From JBJYIN01 sp046237015 (GTDB lineage Bacteria; Pseudomonadota; Gammaproteobacteria; Enterobacterales; Enterobacteriaceae), in assembly GCF_046237015.1 (NCBI RefSeq), contig NZ_JBJYIN010000004.1, positions 62,001 through 126,000 of the forward strand: a stretch of DNA of 64,000 nucleotides. Reading direction: 5' to 3'. Both the position numbers and the translations under genes were made by a program. Shown in pieces: positions 9,352 to 19,131 of this stretch; position 1 is the stretch's first letter, and each line of letters starts with the position of its first letter. The notes beneath the pieces are model-generated. The model worked only from the letters and a program-made list of their open reading frames with translations. It had not been told where the DNA came from and did no database searches.

Positions 9352-9381
9352 CCGGAATGCAATAAGTTTTCTGCATTCCGG
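9352..9381. repeat. Inverted repeat after pncB, possible terminator
   Basis: A perfect 10-bp stem CCGGAATGCA/TGCATTCCGG with a 10-nt loop, 46 bp past the pncB stop on the minus strand. It lacks a clear U-tract, so termination is uncertain. Confidence 0.45.
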
Positions 9382-9427
9382 CTTATCTGGGCTAAAAGTT
9401 AGTCAGCGAGGAGCCTAACGAACGATA

Positions 9428-10633
9428 TTAACTGGCTTTTCTGATGCGGGGCAGATCGAAGGCTTTACGTAACTCGGATACAAACGCCTGATCCTGACAA
9501 ATTGTTTTACCTGGGCTATCGGACAATTTCGCAACAGGTTTACCATTGCACTCCACCAGCTTGATAACAATATTCAACGGTGTTACACCCGGAATATCGC
9601 AGGTTAAGCGTGTGCCAATACCAAATACCAGATTAATCCGTTGCCAGAAATGCCGATAAAGCCTGAGCGCTTTGTCAAGATTCAGGTTATCGGAAAACAC
9701 CAACGTTTTACTCATCGGATCAATATTCAAACGTTGATAATGCGCAATGGCCTTTTCTCCCCAATCAACCGGATCGCCTGAATCATGACGCAACCCCTGA
9801 TAAGATTCGGCAAATTGGCTATCGAAATCGCGCAGGAAAGCATCCATGGTAATGCAATCGGTAAGCGCAATACCCAATTGATTGGGATATTCGTTTAACC
9901 ACATTTGCAATGCTGCCCGCTGGCTATTAGCAAGCACCGGACTAATCTGCTGATGAGCCTGAAACCATTCATGCGCCTGCGTTCCCACGGGTGTCAGTTT
10001 TAAGCGGCGAGCCAGATCGTAATTGCTGGTGCCGATTAAGCAGGGAAACTCGGATTGCAATGTGCTCACGATCGTAGATTGGACGTCACGAGAAAAGCGG
10101 CGACGGGTTCCGAAATCCATGAGTTTAAACTGGCTGATGTCCACATCGGTGCTGATCTGCCGGAAATGGGCCAGCGTTTCATTAAGCCGTTCAACCGCCT
10201 GCCCTGCATCAATCTGCGGGGTACGGTTACGGTGAACCACTTCGCTGATAACTGCCAGCAAGGGAACTTCCCACAGAATGACTTCGCGCCATGGTCCAGT
10301 AATCCGAATATCCAGCTTACCCTGGTTGTTTTTAATGCTGACTTGCTGTGGGTTAAAGCGAAACGCTTTTAGCCAGTTCAAGTAATCCTGCTTGAAGAAG
10401 GGTAGCGCAGACAGATAGGCAAACTCTTCGTCACTCAGCGACAAAAAATGCATAAGAGCAACCTGCTCGGTTATCTCTTCAGCGTAGATTCCCAACAACT
10501 CATCACCGCGACAGCGGAACTCGGCCGCAACATCGACATCGTAATAATGATGATACACCGCTTGCTGCATATGCAGCTTGTAAGCATCCGTATCCAGTAA
10601 TGACGTTAGAATCGGGGAAGTGTGTAAAGTCAT
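9428..10633 (-). CDS. pncB: Nicotinate phosphoribosyltransferase PncB
   Basis: First enzyme of the Preiss-Handler NAD salvage route: nicotinate + PRPP (+ATP) gives nicotinate mononucleotide. 401 residues, family length 400. Characteristic segments are LLDTDAYKLHMQQAVYHHY at the N-terminus, FGTRRRFS and GTSNYDLA around the active site, and LRHDSGDP and FSDNLNLD in the phosphoribosyl-binding region. Divergent from pepN across a 369-bp gap containing an ERIC. Confidence 0.97.
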   Translation of the reverse strand: MTLHTSPILTSLLDTDAYKLHMQQAVYHHYYDVDVAAEFRCRGDELLGIYAEEITEQVALMHFLSLSDEEFAYLSALPFFKQDYLNWLKAFRFNPQQVSIKNNQGKLDIRITGPWREVILWEVPLLAVISEVVHRNRTPQIDAGQAVERLNETLAHFRQISTDVDISQFKLMDFGTRRRFSRDVQSTIVSTLQSEFPCLIGTSNYDLARRLKLTPVGTQAHEWFQAHQQISPVLANSQRAALQMWLNEYPNQLGIALTDCITMDAFLRDFDSQFAESYQGLRHDSGDPVDWGEKAIAHYQRLNIDPMSKTLVFSDNLNLDKALRLYRHFWQRINLVFGIGTRLTCDIPGVTPLNIVIKLVECNGKPVAKLSDSPGKTICQDQAFVSELRKAFDLPRIRKAS

Positions 10634-10725
10634 AATGCGTTACAGCATCCTCGTTAGACGCATATCCACTTTCAGGACAATCGGCAAGGTTCGGTCAGTA
10701 TACATTGATTCCCATTGCTTTACTC

Positions 10726-10852
10726 TATACCCGTCATACTTCAAGTTGTCTGTGCGTTGGCTGCGTTCAGTCACCCGAATCACTTACCTGGGTAAGTTCA
10801 TCGGGATTCCCTCACTTGCCGCCTTCATCCAACTCGAATTATTTAGGGTATA
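10726..10852. repeat. ERIC element, canonical 127 bp
   Basis: Exactly 127 bp, from TATACCCGTCATACTTCAAG to AACTCGAATT...GGGTATA, matching the E. coli ERIC layout. Its core hairpin is CCCGA...CTTACCTGGGTAAG...TCGGG. It occupies the middle of the pncB-pepN divergent gap (10634-11002), which otherwise shows no gene. Confidence 0.95.
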
Positions 10853-11002
10853 TCAGAGCACAATGGGGTGTTAGACACGAGATTCAAATGTGCTATACCA
10901 GAATTTATCATACTATTGCTTGAGTAACAGATTATCTTGATAACATTGGTGTAACAGGAATAGGCTTCATTTCTGACGCCTACGAGGAGATGGAAACGTT
11001 AT

Positions 11003-13618
11003 ATGAATCAACAGCCGCAAGTAAAATATCGCCATGACTATCGTGCACCGGATTATACCATTACGGATATTGCCCTGGATTTTGATCTGCATGCGGAGAA
11101 AACGCGTGTAAAAGCGGTAAGTCAGGTTGTATTACAAGGGGATGTAGGCGCGCCACTCTGGTTGGATGGGGAAGGTCTGACGCTGGTAAGCCTCCATGTA
11201 GATGGCGTGGCATGGCCGCATTACGAACAACAGGATAATGGTTTGTTGCTGACAATGTTGCCAGCAACATTCACGCTTAGTATTGAAACAGACATTCATC
11301 CGGCAGCGAATAGTGCGCTGGAAGGCTTGTATCAGTCAGGTGACGCACTGTGTACCCAATGTGAAGCTGAAGGTTTCCGTCATATTACGTACTACCTCGA
11401 TCGCCCAGACGTATTAGCTAAATTTACGACGCGCATTACCGCCGATAAAACCCGCTACCCTTACTTGTTATCCAATGGTAATCGCCTTGCTCAAGGTGAA
11501 TTGGAAGGCGGGCGACACTGGATTGAGTGGCAGGATCCGTTCCCCAAACCCTGTTATCTTTTTGCACTGGTCGCCGGTGATTTTGATGTGTTGCAAGACA
11601 GCTTTACGACACGTTCTGGTCGGGATGTTGCGCTGGAGTTGTATGTTGACCGTGGCAATCTCGATCGTGCGGATTGGGCGATGACGTCGCTGAAAAATGC
11701 GATGAAGTGGGACGAAGAACGCTTTGGTCTGGAATACGATCTCGACATCTATATGATCGTCGCCGTTGATTTCTTCAACATGGGGGCGATGGAAAATAAA
11801 GGGCTGAACGTTTTCAACTCCAAATATGTCCTGGCGAAAGCGGAAACCGCCACAGATAAAGATTACCTGAATATTGAAGCCGTTATTGGTCACGAATATT
11901 TCCACAACTGGACCGGCAATCGCGTGACCTGTCGTGACTGGTTCCAGCTTAGCCTGAAAGAAGGATTAACGGTGTTCCGCGATCAGGAGTTTAGTTCTGA
12001 TTTGGGGTCGCGCCCGGTGAACCGTATTGATAATGTTCGTGTGATGCGCGGTGCCCAATTTGCCGAAGATGCTGGCCCGATGTCTCATCCGATTCGTCCC
12101 GATCAGGTCATAGAGATGAACAATTTCTATACCCTGACCGTGTATGAAAAAGGATCAGAAGTGATCAGGATGATGCATACCTTATTGGGTGAAGAAAAAT
12201 TTCAGAGCGGAATGCGGCTTTATTTTGAGCGCCATGATGGCAGCGCGGCAACCTGTGATGACTTTGTGCAGGCGATGGAAGACGCGTCTGGTGTTGATCT
12301 CACGCAGTTCCGCCGCTGGTATAGCCAATCGGGTACGCCAGTGTTAACCGTCCATGATGATTATGATCCGCAAACGCAGCAATATTTATTGAGCGTTAGC
12401 CAGGCAACGCCAGTCGGTGCCGATAAGCAACCTAAGTTGCCGTTGCATATTCCATTGGATATTGAGCTGTACGATCAGCAAGGGCAGGTGATTCCGTTAC
12501 AGAAAGAGGAGCAGTTGCTTTCCTCGGTATTAAATATCACGGAATCTGAGCAGACGTTCATTTTCGATCAGGTGCCTTGCCGTCCCGTTCCTTCTTTATT
12601 ACGCGAGTTTTCTGCGCCGGTAAAATTGAATTATGTCTGGAGTGATGCTCAACTGACATTCCTTATGCGTCACGCCAGTAATGCATTTTCGCGTTGGGAT
12701 GCGGCACAAAGCCTTTTAGCGAATTACATTCGTCTGAATGTTTCTCGCTATCAGCAAAAACAGCCGCTTTCTGTACCGATGCATGTTGTGGATGCGTTTA
12801 GGGGAATTGTGTTGGATGAAACACTGGATCCAATGCTGGCATCCCAAATTCTGACATTGCCTAGTGAAAATGAGATCGCGGAATGGTTCGATATTATCGA
12901 TCCTACGGCAATCGCTGCGGTACGGGATGGTATCGTGCGAGCGATGGCGAAAGAAATGGCGGATGAATGGCTAGCGGTTTATCACGCGAATCATGCAACT
13001 CACTATCAGATCGAACATGCAGATATGGGAAAACGTGCGCTGCGTAATGTGTGCTTATACTATCTGGCATTTGGCGATGAGGTCCAGGCCAATAAGCTGG
13101 TGACTACGCAGTTCGCTCAGGCTGATAACATGACCGACTCTTTGGCGGCGCTGTCTGCGGCGGTGAGTGCCCAGTTAACGTGTTATGAAGCACTGTTATC
13201 TGAATTTGACGAGCGATGGCATCAGGATGGGCTGGTGATGGACAAGTGGTTTATGTTGCAGGCGACCAGTCCGGCAGTGGATGTCATGGAGCGCGTTCGT
13301 TCTCTCCTACACCACCGTTCGTTTAGTCTCAATAACCCTAATCGCCTGCGTGCGCTAGTAGGGGCGTTTGCGTCATCGAACCCTTCGGCTTTTCATGCAG
13401 AAGACGGAAGTGGTTACCGTTTCTTGACGGAGATCCTAATCGATCTGAATACGCGCAATCCACAGGTTGCCGCCCGGTTGATCGAACCATTAATTCGTCT
13501 GAAACGTTATGATGTGAAGCGTCAGGGATTGATGCGAGAAGCATTGGAACAGTTAAAGGCACTGAAGGACCTATCTGGCGATCTATTCGAAAAGATCGGT
13601 AAAGCGTTGCAAGATTAA
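11003..13618 (+). CDS. pepN: Aminopeptidase N (PepN), M1 family
   Basis: Cytosolic zinc metallo-aminopeptidase of broad specificity and a main peptide-degrading enzyme of enterobacteria. 871 residues against 870 in E. coli. The substrate-anchoring GAMEN motif precedes the zinc motif HEYFHNW (H297, E298, H301) and the third ligand Glu in KEGLTVFRDQ (E320). ATG 11003 has a GAGGAG ribosome site. In E. coli the ssu operon and fimbrial genes follow pepN; here pyrD comes next. Confidence 0.98.
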   Translation: MNQQPQVKYRHDYRAPDYTITDIALDFDLHAEKTRVKAVSQVVLQGDVGAPLWLDGEGLTLVSLHVDGVAWPHYEQQDNGLLLTMLPATFTLSIETDIHPAANSALEGLYQSGDALCTQCEAEGFRHITYYLDRPDVLAKFTTRITADKTRYPYLLSNGNRLAQGELEGGRHWIEWQDPFPKPCYLFALVAGDFDVLQDSFTTRSGRDVALELYVDRGNLDRADWAMTSLKNAMKWDEERFGLEYDLDIYMIVAVDFFNMGAMENKGLNVFNSKYVLAKAETATDKDYLNIEAVIGHEYFHNWTGNRVTCRDWFQLSLKEGLTVFRDQEFSSDLGSRPVNRIDNVRVMRGAQFAEDAGPMSHPIRPDQVIEMNNFYTLTVYEKGSEVIRMMHTLLGEEKFQSGMRLYFERHDGSAATCDDFVQAMEDASGVDLTQFRRWYSQSGTPVLTVHDDYDPQTQQYLLSVSQATPVGADKQPKLPLHIPLDIELYDQQGQVIPLQKEEQLLSSVLNITESEQTFIFDQVPCRPVPSLLREFSAPVKLNYVWSDAQLTFLMRHASNAFSRWDAAQSLLANYIRLNVSRYQQKQPLSVPMHVVDAFRGIVLDETLDPMLASQILTLPSENEIAEWFDIIDPTAIAAVRDGIVRAMAKEMADEWLAVYHANHATHYQIEHADMGKRALRNVCLYYLAFGDEVQANKLVTTQFAQADNMTDSLAALSAAVSAQLTCYEALLSEFDERWHQDGLVMDKWFMLQATSPAVDVMERVRSLLHHRSFSLNNPNRLRALVGAFASSNPSAFHAEDGSGYRFLTEILIDLNTRNPQVAARLIEPLIRLKRYDVKRQGLMREALEQLKALKDLSGDLFEKIGKALQD

Positions 13619-13644
13619 AGAAACGTTTAACTGTTTTCTTACAT

Positions 13645-13683
13645 TAAGCACAATGCTCGCTTGCGGGCATTGTGCTTATTTAC
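13645..13683 (+). terminator. Terminator after pepN
   Basis: 12-bp stem TAAGCACAATGC/GCATTGTGCTTA with a 10-nt loop followed by TTTA, 27 bp past the pepN stop. Confidence 0.75.
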
Positions 13684-13699
13684 CTTGTGATTTCAGGCG

Positions 13700-13717
13700 C
13701 AGACAAACGTTTTACTT
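13700..13717. promoter_or_regulatory. Candidate PurR operator upstream of pyrD
   Basis: The core ACAAACGTTTTACTT resembles the PurR consensus ACGCAAACGTTTTCNT. It is about 90 bp before pyrD, and E. coli pyrD is PurR-regulated. A TAGAAT -10-like hexamer lies at 13728-13733. A short palindrome TGGGATCCCA (13785-13794) abuts the pyrD ribosome site and could form a leader hairpin. Confidence 0.5.
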
Positions 13718-13803
13718 TCCGTCGCGATAGAATTACCATCACCGCCGTGCGCGAAACCGTATTCTGACTTTGTTTATTTGCGATTGGGATCCCAGGAGAC
13801 GAT

Positions 13804-14814
13804 ATGTTCTATCCCGTTATCAGGAAGGCGTTATTTCAGCTCGATCCAGAACGAGCACATGAATTCACTTTTCAGCAATTACGCCGCATCACCAACACGC
13901 CATTTGAATTCCTCGTTCGTCAGTCTGTTCCTACCAAACCCGTCAACTGCATGGGGTTGTCATTTAAAAATCCACTTGGGTTAGCTGCCGGTCTTGATAA
14001 AGATGGTGAATGCATCGATGCCCTTGGCGCAATGGGTTTTGGATTTATAGAAGTAGGGACCGTTACGCCGCGCCCGCAACCAGGCAATGACCAACCAAGG
14101 CTATTTAGGATTGTTGAAGCTGAAGGGCTAATTAACCGAATGGGTTTCAATAATAAGGGTGTGGATTACCTGGTTGAGAATGTCAAAAAGACGCGTTTCG
14201 GTGGCGTATTAGGGATTAATATTGGTAAGAATAAAGATACGCCAGTCGAACAAGGCAAGGACGATTATTTGATCTGTATGGACAAGGTTTATCCACACGC
14301 CGGTTATATTGCGATCAATATATCTTCACCCAATACGCCAGGATTACGTAGCCTGCAATATGGGGATGCGCTGGACGATCTTTTACAATCAATAAAGAAT
14401 AAACAAACTGAATTACAGAATAAGTATCAGAAGTATGTGCCTGTTGCCGTGAAGATCGCGCCGGATCTTACCGAGGCTGAATTGATCCAGATTGCTGATA
14501 GTTTAGTTCGCCATCATATTGATGGTGTGATTGCGACGAATACCACGCTCGATAGAAAATTGATCCAGGGATTAAATCATTGTGGGCAAACTGGTGGATT
14601 AAGCGGTCGACCTTTACAACTGCACAGCACGGAAATTATTCGTCGTTTATCTCAGGAATTGTCCGGTCGTCTGCCTATTATTGGTGTCGGTGGTATTGAT
14701 TCGTTGATGGCGGCTCGTGAAAAATTAGATGCAGGTGCAACGTTGATTCAGATCTATTCCGGTTTCATTTTTCGTGGACCGGGTCTGATAAAGGATATCG
14801 TTACACATATTTAA
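13804..14814 (+). CDS. pyrD: Dihydroorotate dehydrogenase (quinone), PyrD
   Basis: Class 2, membrane-associated flavoenzyme oxidising dihydroorotate to orotate with quinone in pyrimidine synthesis. 336 residues as in E. coli. The N-terminal helical segment (MFYPVIRKALFQLDPERAHE) is the class 2 membrane/quinone tunnel feature. FMN-site motifs NRMGFNNKG, NISSPNTPGLR (with the class 2 catalytic Ser) and IGVGGIDS are present. CAGGAGA ribosome site. Adjacent to pepN rather than separated by fimbrial genes as in E. coli. Confidence 0.97.
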   Translation: MFYPVIRKALFQLDPERAHEFTFQQLRRITNTPFEFLVRQSVPTKPVNCMGLSFKNPLGLAAGLDKDGECIDALGAMGFGFIEVGTVTPRPQPGNDQPRLFRIVEAEGLINRMGFNNKGVDYLVENVKKTRFGGVLGINIGKNKDTPVEQGKDDYLICMDKVYPHAGYIAINISSPNTPGLRSLQYGDALDDLLQSIKNKQTELQNKYQKYVPVAVKIAPDLTEAELIQIADSLVRHHIDGVIATNTTLDRKLIQGLNHCGQTGGLSGRPLQLHSTEIIRRLSQELSGRLPIIGVGGIDSLMAAREKLDAGATLIQIYSGFIFRGPGLIKDIVTHI

Positions 14815-14836
14815 TCTTTTCTGCCTTTCATTTATC

Positions 14837-14862
14837 TCCGGGGGTTTATTTATTCCCCCGGC
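14837..14862 (+). terminator. Hairpin after pyrD, possible terminator
   Basis: Stem CCGGGGG/CCCCCGG with a 10-nt loop, 20 bp past pyrD. It is followed by mixed sequence and then a T-rich stretch, so this is a weak intrinsic terminator. Confidence 0.5.
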
Positions 14863-15016
14863 TAGTCTATATTTTATTCGTTTGCATAAATAATCTATCA
14901 ATAGACAGCCTTACTTTGATGGTGTCTAAGTTTATACCGATACGCATTATCGCAATATGCGAAAACACAATCAACCATTTCTGATATTTCTATGATGAAA
15001 GCGAAGGGTAAATAAT

Positions 15017-15604
15017 ATGAAGTTAAAACCTGACGATAACTGGCGCTGGTATTTTGATACCGAACACGATCGCCTGATGTTAGATCTGGCTAATGGCATG
15101 TTATTCCGTTCTCGCTTTCCGTCTAAAATGTTAACGCCGGATGCGTTCAATGAATGTGCATTTTGTGTTGATGACGCCGCGTTATTTTTTACCTATAACG
15201 ATAAATGCCAGAAGGTAGCATTACATCGTGACCTTCAAGGCGAATTGGTGTTGAACGCATTAGTAGCGAGTCGCTTCCTTAAACCGTTGATGCCGAAAAG
15301 CTGGCATTTCATCCAACAGCCGAACGCCGTGGCGTATTTACCTCAGACGGGAGATATCGTTCAGGTGCAGTTAACCGAAACCCATGAAACGGCCTGTTTT
15401 CTGGTAGCGGAAGCAGGGGATAAAGCCTGTCTCTGTCTGCTGGCGCAAGAACAGCTTTCACTGAGCGGGAAAACGATGGTGCTGGGTGACGCCATAAAAA
15501 TCATGCACGACAGGTTAATGCCTGCTGCTATTCAGAATAGCGCTGAGTGGGAAAATGCATTAGGTGAAGGCACGTCGGCATTTGAGTATGCCAAGGTCGT
15601 CTAA
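15017..15604 (+). CDS. zapC: Cell division protein ZapC
   Basis: Cytoplasmic Z-ring associated protein that promotes lateral bundling of FtsZ filaments. 195 residues; E. coli ZapC is about 180. The N-terminus (MKLKPDDNWRWYFD) and the order pyrD-zapC-ycbX match E. coli. No catalytic motifs are expected. ATG 15017 sits after AAGGGTAAAT. Confidence 0.92.
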   Translation: MKLKPDDNWRWYFDTEHDRLMLDLANGMLFRSRFPSKMLTPDAFNECAFCVDDAALFFTYNDKCQKVALHRDLQGELVLNALVASRFLKPLMPKSWHFIQQPNAVAYLPQTGDIVQVQLTETHETACFLVAEAGDKACLCLLAQEQLSLSGKTMVLGDAIKIMHDRLMPAAIQNSAEWENALGEGTSAFEYAKVV

Positions 15605-15613
15605 ATCCCAATA

Positions 15614-15654
15614 TATACCCGTCATACATCAAGTCGCACGTGTGTGTGGTGGCT
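15614..15654. repeat. Truncated ERIC end, ~40 bp
   Basis: Starts TATACCCGTCATACATCAAG like a left ERIC end but stops matching after about 40 bp. It lies in the 59-bp gap between the convergent zapC and ycbX. Confidence 0.6.
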
Positions 15655-15663
15655 TGTTTTCGA

Positions 15664-16785
15664 CTACTGCAAATGAAGATCACTCTGCGGAATACAGCTA
15701 CAGCTAAGAATTTCACCGTTTTCTCTGATAGCACTTTGCTTCAATGCGGAAACCTCTCCGCTGACTAGCGTCAACTTACAGCAACCACACAGTCCTGCAC
15801 GACAAGAGTAGGGGACGCGAATGCCTTGTTGCTCCAACTGTTCTAGTAAAATCTGCTGATTGTTCCCTTGTAATACTTTTCCCTGATAGTGGAGGGTGAC
15901 GGCCTGTTCGCTTTTTTCGGGAACGGTAAGACTTTCGACTACCTGACCAGAACCGTAAGGGCGTGGCGGTTTGGTTGCCAACACTTCCAGTGTATCGCCT
16001 ACGCGAATGATGCCCGTATTTCTGGCGACCAGATTTTGCCCAAAATCAACGTCGCCGTTTTCGGCAGTACGGAACGATTGCAGCGTTGCCAGTGGCTCCC
16101 CTGACGGATGTTTACGGCCACGTTCGATGCTGACCGTGGTGAAAATACAGCGACTACAAGGTTTGACGACGTCAAAAATAATCTCGCCAATACGAATGGT
16201 CTTCCAGCTATCTTCGGCAAAGGCTTCCGCCCCCGTCACCACTAGATTGGGGCGAAACTGTTCGATTTTAATGCCGGCAGGGCAGCGCTGGCGTAATGCC
16301 TGAAATGACGCGTCATTAATTAACAGGAACGGATAGCCGTCAGCAAATGCCAAAGGCACGTCTGGATAATGCTTCACCCGTCGAGATGGTTCATTGCTCA
16401 CCCAGCGCAGTTGGACGGTGCGCTGAAAATAGTGGCTCAGCCAGATATTGATAGCATCTGGGGCGACAAGCGCCGTAAAATGTGTTCCCCACACTTCTGT
16501 CGGCTGCGGTGCTGCGGTGAAGTCGGCAAAACGAATGGTGGTGGTTTGGCCATCCGGTGCGGCAATAAACAATCCATCCGGTAGCAATGCCGGTGTAAAC
16601 AGCACCATTTGAGGGTACTGGCGAGCGGTAATAAAGGTTCCATCAGGTTCGGTAACCATGAAGGCGCGATCGTTCGCCAAACCGCTGGCAGATGCCATAG
16701 CATAGGACAATTGCAAACCCCGCATCGATTTTATCGGATGAATATAAAGCCGCGTTACGCCAATCACTGACCTGTTTCTCGCCAA
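15664..16785 (-). CDS. ycbX: MOSC domain iron-sulfur protein YcbX
   Basis: Molybdenum-cofactor protein that detoxifies N-hydroxylated base analogues (such as 6-hydroxylaminopurine) in E. coli. 373 residues: MOSC N-terminal beta-barrel (about 1-100, TRLYIHPIKSMRG), MOSC domain (about 100-260, with the conserved Cys in PCSRC) and a C-terminal plant-type [2Fe-2S] ferredoxin domain (about 285-373) with ligands CRAGLCGCC...CSC. Convergent with zapC and divergent from rlmL across an ERIC. Confidence 0.95.
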   Translation of the reverse strand: MARNRSVIGVTRLYIHPIKSMRGLQLSYAMASASGLANDRAFMVTEPDGTFITARQYPQMVLFTPALLPDGLFIAAPDGQTTTIRFADFTAAPQPTEVWGTHFTALVAPDAINIWLSHYFQRTVQLRWVSNEPSRRVKHYPDVPLAFADGYPFLLINDASFQALRQRCPAGIKIEQFRPNLVVTGAEAFAEDSWKTIRIGEIIFDVVKPCSRCIFTTVSIERGRKHPSGEPLATLQSFRTAENGDVDFGQNLVARNTGIIRVGDTLEVLATKPPRPYGSGQVVESLTVPEKSEQAVTLHYQGKVLQGNNQQILLEQLEQQGIRVPYSCRAGLCGCCKLTLVSGEVSALKQSAIRENGEILSCSCIPQSDLHLQ

Positions 16786-16849
16786 AGTAAAACGGCAACT
16801 TTATGACAAGCGTCTGGGATTAGCTATAATGCGCCTCAATTTCTTTTTC

Positions 16850-16976
16850 TATACCCGTCATACTTCAAGTTGCTTGTGCGTTGACTGCCCTTACTCACCC
16901 CAGTCACTTACTTATGTAAGCTCCTGGGGATTCCTGCGGTTGTCGCCTTCACGCAACGTGAATTATTTAGGGTATA
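16850..16976. repeat. ERIC element, canonical 127 bp
   Basis: Exactly 127 bp between TATACCCGTCATACTTCAAG and ATTATTTAGGGTATA, with core hairpin CCCCAG...CTTACTTATGTAAG...CTGGGG. It ends 34 bp before the rlmL start and 64 bp before the ycbX start on the other side, so it is close to both promoters. Confidence 0.95.
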
Positions 16977-17010
16977 GTCCGTTTTTACATTTTTTGGTGA
17001 TAGTGACAAC

Positions 17011-19128
17011 ATGAATGCTTTGTTTGCCAGCACGGCGCGGGGACTGGAAGAGTTATTAAAAAGCGAACTCGAATCATTGGGTGCGCAGTCCTGTACAGTG
17101 GTGCAGGGTGGTGTCCATTTTGAGGGTGATAACCGCCTGATGTACCAGAGCCTGCTGTGGAGCCGTCTGGCGTCGCGCATTCTGCTGCCGTTGAATGAAT
17201 TCAAGGTACACAGCGATCTGGATTTGTATCTGGGCGTGCAGGCGATTGACTGGTCGACGGTCTTCAGCACCGATAAAACCTTTGCCGTGCATTTTACCGG
17301 CACCAATGAAGATATCCGCAACAGCCAGTACGGCGCGTTAAAAGTCAAAGATGCGATTGTGGATAGCTTCACGCGCAAAACCGGACAGCGGCCCGATGTG
17401 GCAAAGCAGCAGCCGGATATTCGTATTAACGTCTTTTTACAGCGTGACACGGCGAGTGTCTCGCTGGATTTAAGCGGCGAAGGGTTGCATCAACGCGGTT
17501 ACCGCGATCTGGCAGGGTTGGCACCGCTGAAAGAAAATCTGGCGGCAGCGATTGTATTACGCTCCGGCTGGCAAAACGGCACGCCGCTGGTCGATCCTAT
17601 GTGTGGTTCCGGAACGTTGCTGATCGAAGCGGCGATGATGGCAGCCGATCGCGCACCCGGTTTGCATCGTACGCACTGGGGATTTAACGCCTGGTTAAAA
17701 CACGACGCCGAACTGTGGCGCGAGGTGACGGCGGAAGCACAAGTGCGTGCCCGTCAAGGCTTGCAGGCAACGACCTCTCGCTTCTTCGGATCGGATAATG
17801 ACCGCCGGGTGATTGACATTGCCAAAGCCAACGCACGTCGTGCAGGCGTGGCCGAACTGATTTCTTTCGGCGTAAAGGATGCGGCACAGCTCCAGAATCC
17901 CTTGCCGGAAGGTCCGAAAGGTACGGTCATCAGCAACCCGCCTTATGGCGAACGTTTGGAAAGCGAGCCTGCGCTGATTGCCCTGCATAATATGCTGGGG
18001 CGCAAGATGAAAAGTGATTTTGGCGGCTGGCAACTCTCCCTGTTTAGTGCGTCGCCGGAACTGCTGAGCTGTCTGCAATTGCGTGCTGAACGTCAATTTA
18101 AGGCGAAAAATGGCCCATTGGACTGCGTCCAGAAGAATTACCAACTGGCAGAAACGCAGAGTGAATCCGCAGGACAAATCGCGGAAGACTTTGCTAACCG
18201 ACTGCGTAAAAACTTACGCAAGCTGGAGAAATGGGCGAAGCAGCAAGGCATTGAATGTTACCGCCTCTATGATGCCGATCTGCCTGAATATAATGTCGCG
18301 GTCGATCGCTACGGCAGTTGGGTGGTTGTACAAGAGTACGCACCGCCGAAAACCGTCGATGCCCAGAAGGCGCGTCAGCGCTTGTTTGATGTGATTAATG
18401 CGACGCTGAGCGTGCTGGAATTACCCTCGAATCGCTTGGTGCTGAAAACGCGCGAGCGTCAGAAAGGCAAAAACCAGTATGAAAAACTGGCGCAGAAAGG
18501 CGACTTCCTGCTGATGGAAGAGTTTGGCGCCAAGCTGTGGGTCAACCTGACCGACTACCTCGATACCGGTTTGTTCCTCGATCACCGTATCGCCCGTAAA
18601 ATGCTAGGTGAGATGAGCCGTGGCAAAGATTTTCTCAATCTGTTTGCCTATACCGGTACAGCGAGTGTTCATGCCGGGTTGGGTGGCGCACGTTCTACGA
18701 CCACCGTTGATATGTCACGTACCTATCTGGAATGGGCGGAGAAAAACCTGCGGGTGAATGGCCTGACCGGACGTCAACATCGTCTGATTCAAGCGGATTG
18801 CCTGTCATGGATGCATAATGCGAATGAACAGTTCGATGTGATCTTCATCGACCCACCGACCTTCTCTAACTCAAAACGGATGGAAGACTCGTTTGATGTC
18901 CAGCGCGATCATCTGGCGCTGATGAAAGATCTTAAGCGTCTGCTGCGTCGTGGCGGCACCATCATGTTCTCGAATAACAAACGCGGCTTCCAGATGGATA
19001 GCGCTGGTCTGGCCGCGCTGGGGCTGAACACGAAAGAAGTTACCGCACAGACTCAATCACAGGATTTTGCTCGTAATCGTCAAATTCATAACTGCTGGCT
19101 GCTGACACATGCCGGTGAGGAAAAGTAA
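17011..19128 (+). CDS. rlmL: Bifunctional 23S rRNA methyltransferase RlmKL
   Basis: One polypeptide with two SAM methyltransferases: the N-terminal half makes m2G2445 and the C-terminal half m7G2069 in 23S rRNA. 705 residues (702 in E. coli). THUMP RNA-binding domain at about 45-155; RlmL domain with PMCGSGTL and the catalytic NPPYGER; RlmK domain from about 420 with DFLNLFAYTGTASVHAG and IDPPTFSNS. uup starts 3 bp after the stop, indicating a shared transcript. Confidence 0.97.
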   Translation: MNALFASTARGLEELLKSELESLGAQSCTVVQGGVHFEGDNRLMYQSLLWSRLASRILLPLNEFKVHSDLDLYLGVQAIDWSTVFSTDKTFAVHFTGTNEDIRNSQYGALKVKDAIVDSFTRKTGQRPDVAKQQPDIRINVFLQRDTASVSLDLSGEGLHQRGYRDLAGLAPLKENLAAAIVLRSGWQNGTPLVDPMCGSGTLLIEAAMMAADRAPGLHRTHWGFNAWLKHDAELWREVTAEAQVRARQGLQATTSRFFGSDNDRRVIDIAKANARRAGVAELISFGVKDAAQLQNPLPEGPKGTVISNPPYGERLESEPALIALHNMLGRKMKSDFGGWQLSLFSASPELLSCLQLRAERQFKAKNGPLDCVQKNYQLAETQSESAGQIAEDFANRLRKNLRKLEKWAKQQGIECYRLYDADLPEYNVAVDRYGSWVVVQEYAPPKTVDAQKARQRLFDVINATLSVLELPSNRLVLKTRERQKGKNQYEKLAQKGDFLLMEEFGAKLWVNLTDYLDTGLFLDHRIARKMLGEMSRGKDFLNLFAYTGTASVHAGLGGARSTTTVDMSRTYLEWAEKNLRVNGLTGRQHRLIQADCLSWMHNANEQFDVIFIDPPTFSNSKRMEDSFDVQRDHLALMKDLKRLLRRGGTIMFSNNKRGFQMDSAGLAALGLNTKEVTAQTQSQDFARNRQIHNCWLLTHAGEEK

Positions 19129-19131
19129 CCG

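Noticed and set aside
15999..16303. Antisense frames within ycbX
   Set aside because: Shadows of the well-conserved ycbX reading frame.
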